Assembly: GCA_012511885.1 (NCBI GenBank)
Contig: JAAZFE010000088.1
Coordinates: forward strand, 1-35,824
Reading direction: 5' to 3'
DNA length: 35,824 bases
From: Lentisphaerota bacterium
GTDB taxonomy: Bacteria; Verrucomicrobiota; Kiritimatiellia; CAIQIC01; Lenti-01
Numbering within the stretch: the first letter of the stretch is position 1
Below: more notes on this DNA, generated by a model
Told to the model about the DNA's origin: nothing
The model's database searches: none
What the model saw: only the letters and a program-made list of their open reading frames with translations
The DNA itself: not shown here

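Noticed and set aside
35800-35824. TTG at 35810 as the start of the giant gene
   Set aside because: The frame remains open to the window edge and the residues around it are the middle of an Fn3 domain, so the start must lie further right.

Overview
This GC-rich bacterial window (35.8 kb) is dominated by one gene. A single uninterrupted reading frame on the minus strand fills positions 3753 to the right edge. It encodes at least 10,690 residues of a modular extracellular protein whose N-terminus lies outside the window. The style of this protein (fibronectin type III domains, autotransporter-associated beta-strand repeats, lamin-tail domains, LamG and choice-of-anchor folds in one giant chain), the strong C/G wobble codon choice and the palindromic intergenic repeats suggest a member of the PVC group, most plausibly Kiritimatiellota or Verrucomicrobiota. 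That assignment is inference; there is no rRNA or phylogenetic marker here to confirm it.

Layout. Positions 1-1562 (+): the 3' part of a glycoside hydrolase family 20 beta-N-acetylhexosaminidase gene. 1563-1999: an AT-richer intergenic stretch with five TTTTCCA...TGGAAAA inverted-repeat boxes, a helically phased A/T-tract array and a 9-bp tandem repeat. 2003-2155: a 153-bp long-palindrome element flanked by CTAG, a MITE or REP-like candidate. 2156-2773 (-): a small tail-anchored protein with TSRID-type repeats. 2885-3268 (+): a HIT-family nucleotide hydrolase, probably leaderless. 3314-3388 (+): tRNA-Asn(GUU). 3389-3752: a second intergenic stretch that again combines a phased A/T-tract array with a 9-bp tandem repeat, plus GC hairpins. 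3753-35824 (-): the giant gene, convergent with the tRNA.

Inside the giant protein (N to C, i.e. right to left) are: Fn3 domains; a Cys-containing unknown domain; beta-strand repeat block A; a long Fn3 region in which whole jelly-roll or LamG domains are nested inside Fn3 domains eight times; block B; a HYDIN-like domain; a jelly roll; tandem blocks C and D; more Fn3; then a C-terminal third of HYDIN-like, lamin-tail, Ig-like and jelly-roll domains joined by acidic V-x-D-x-D linkers. It ends in an unrecognised C-terminal domain of about 400 residues. No autotransporter barrel, LPXTG, PEP-CTERM or obvious T9SS signal is seen at the C-terminus.

The genes do not form one operon. The GH20 enzyme and the giant surface protein would both fit a polysaccharide- or host-glycan-associated lifestyle, but nothing in the sequence links them directly. 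The least described material is the nested-domain architecture of the giant protein and the repeated intergenic pattern of phased A-tracts followed by a CCGTCC 9-bp array.
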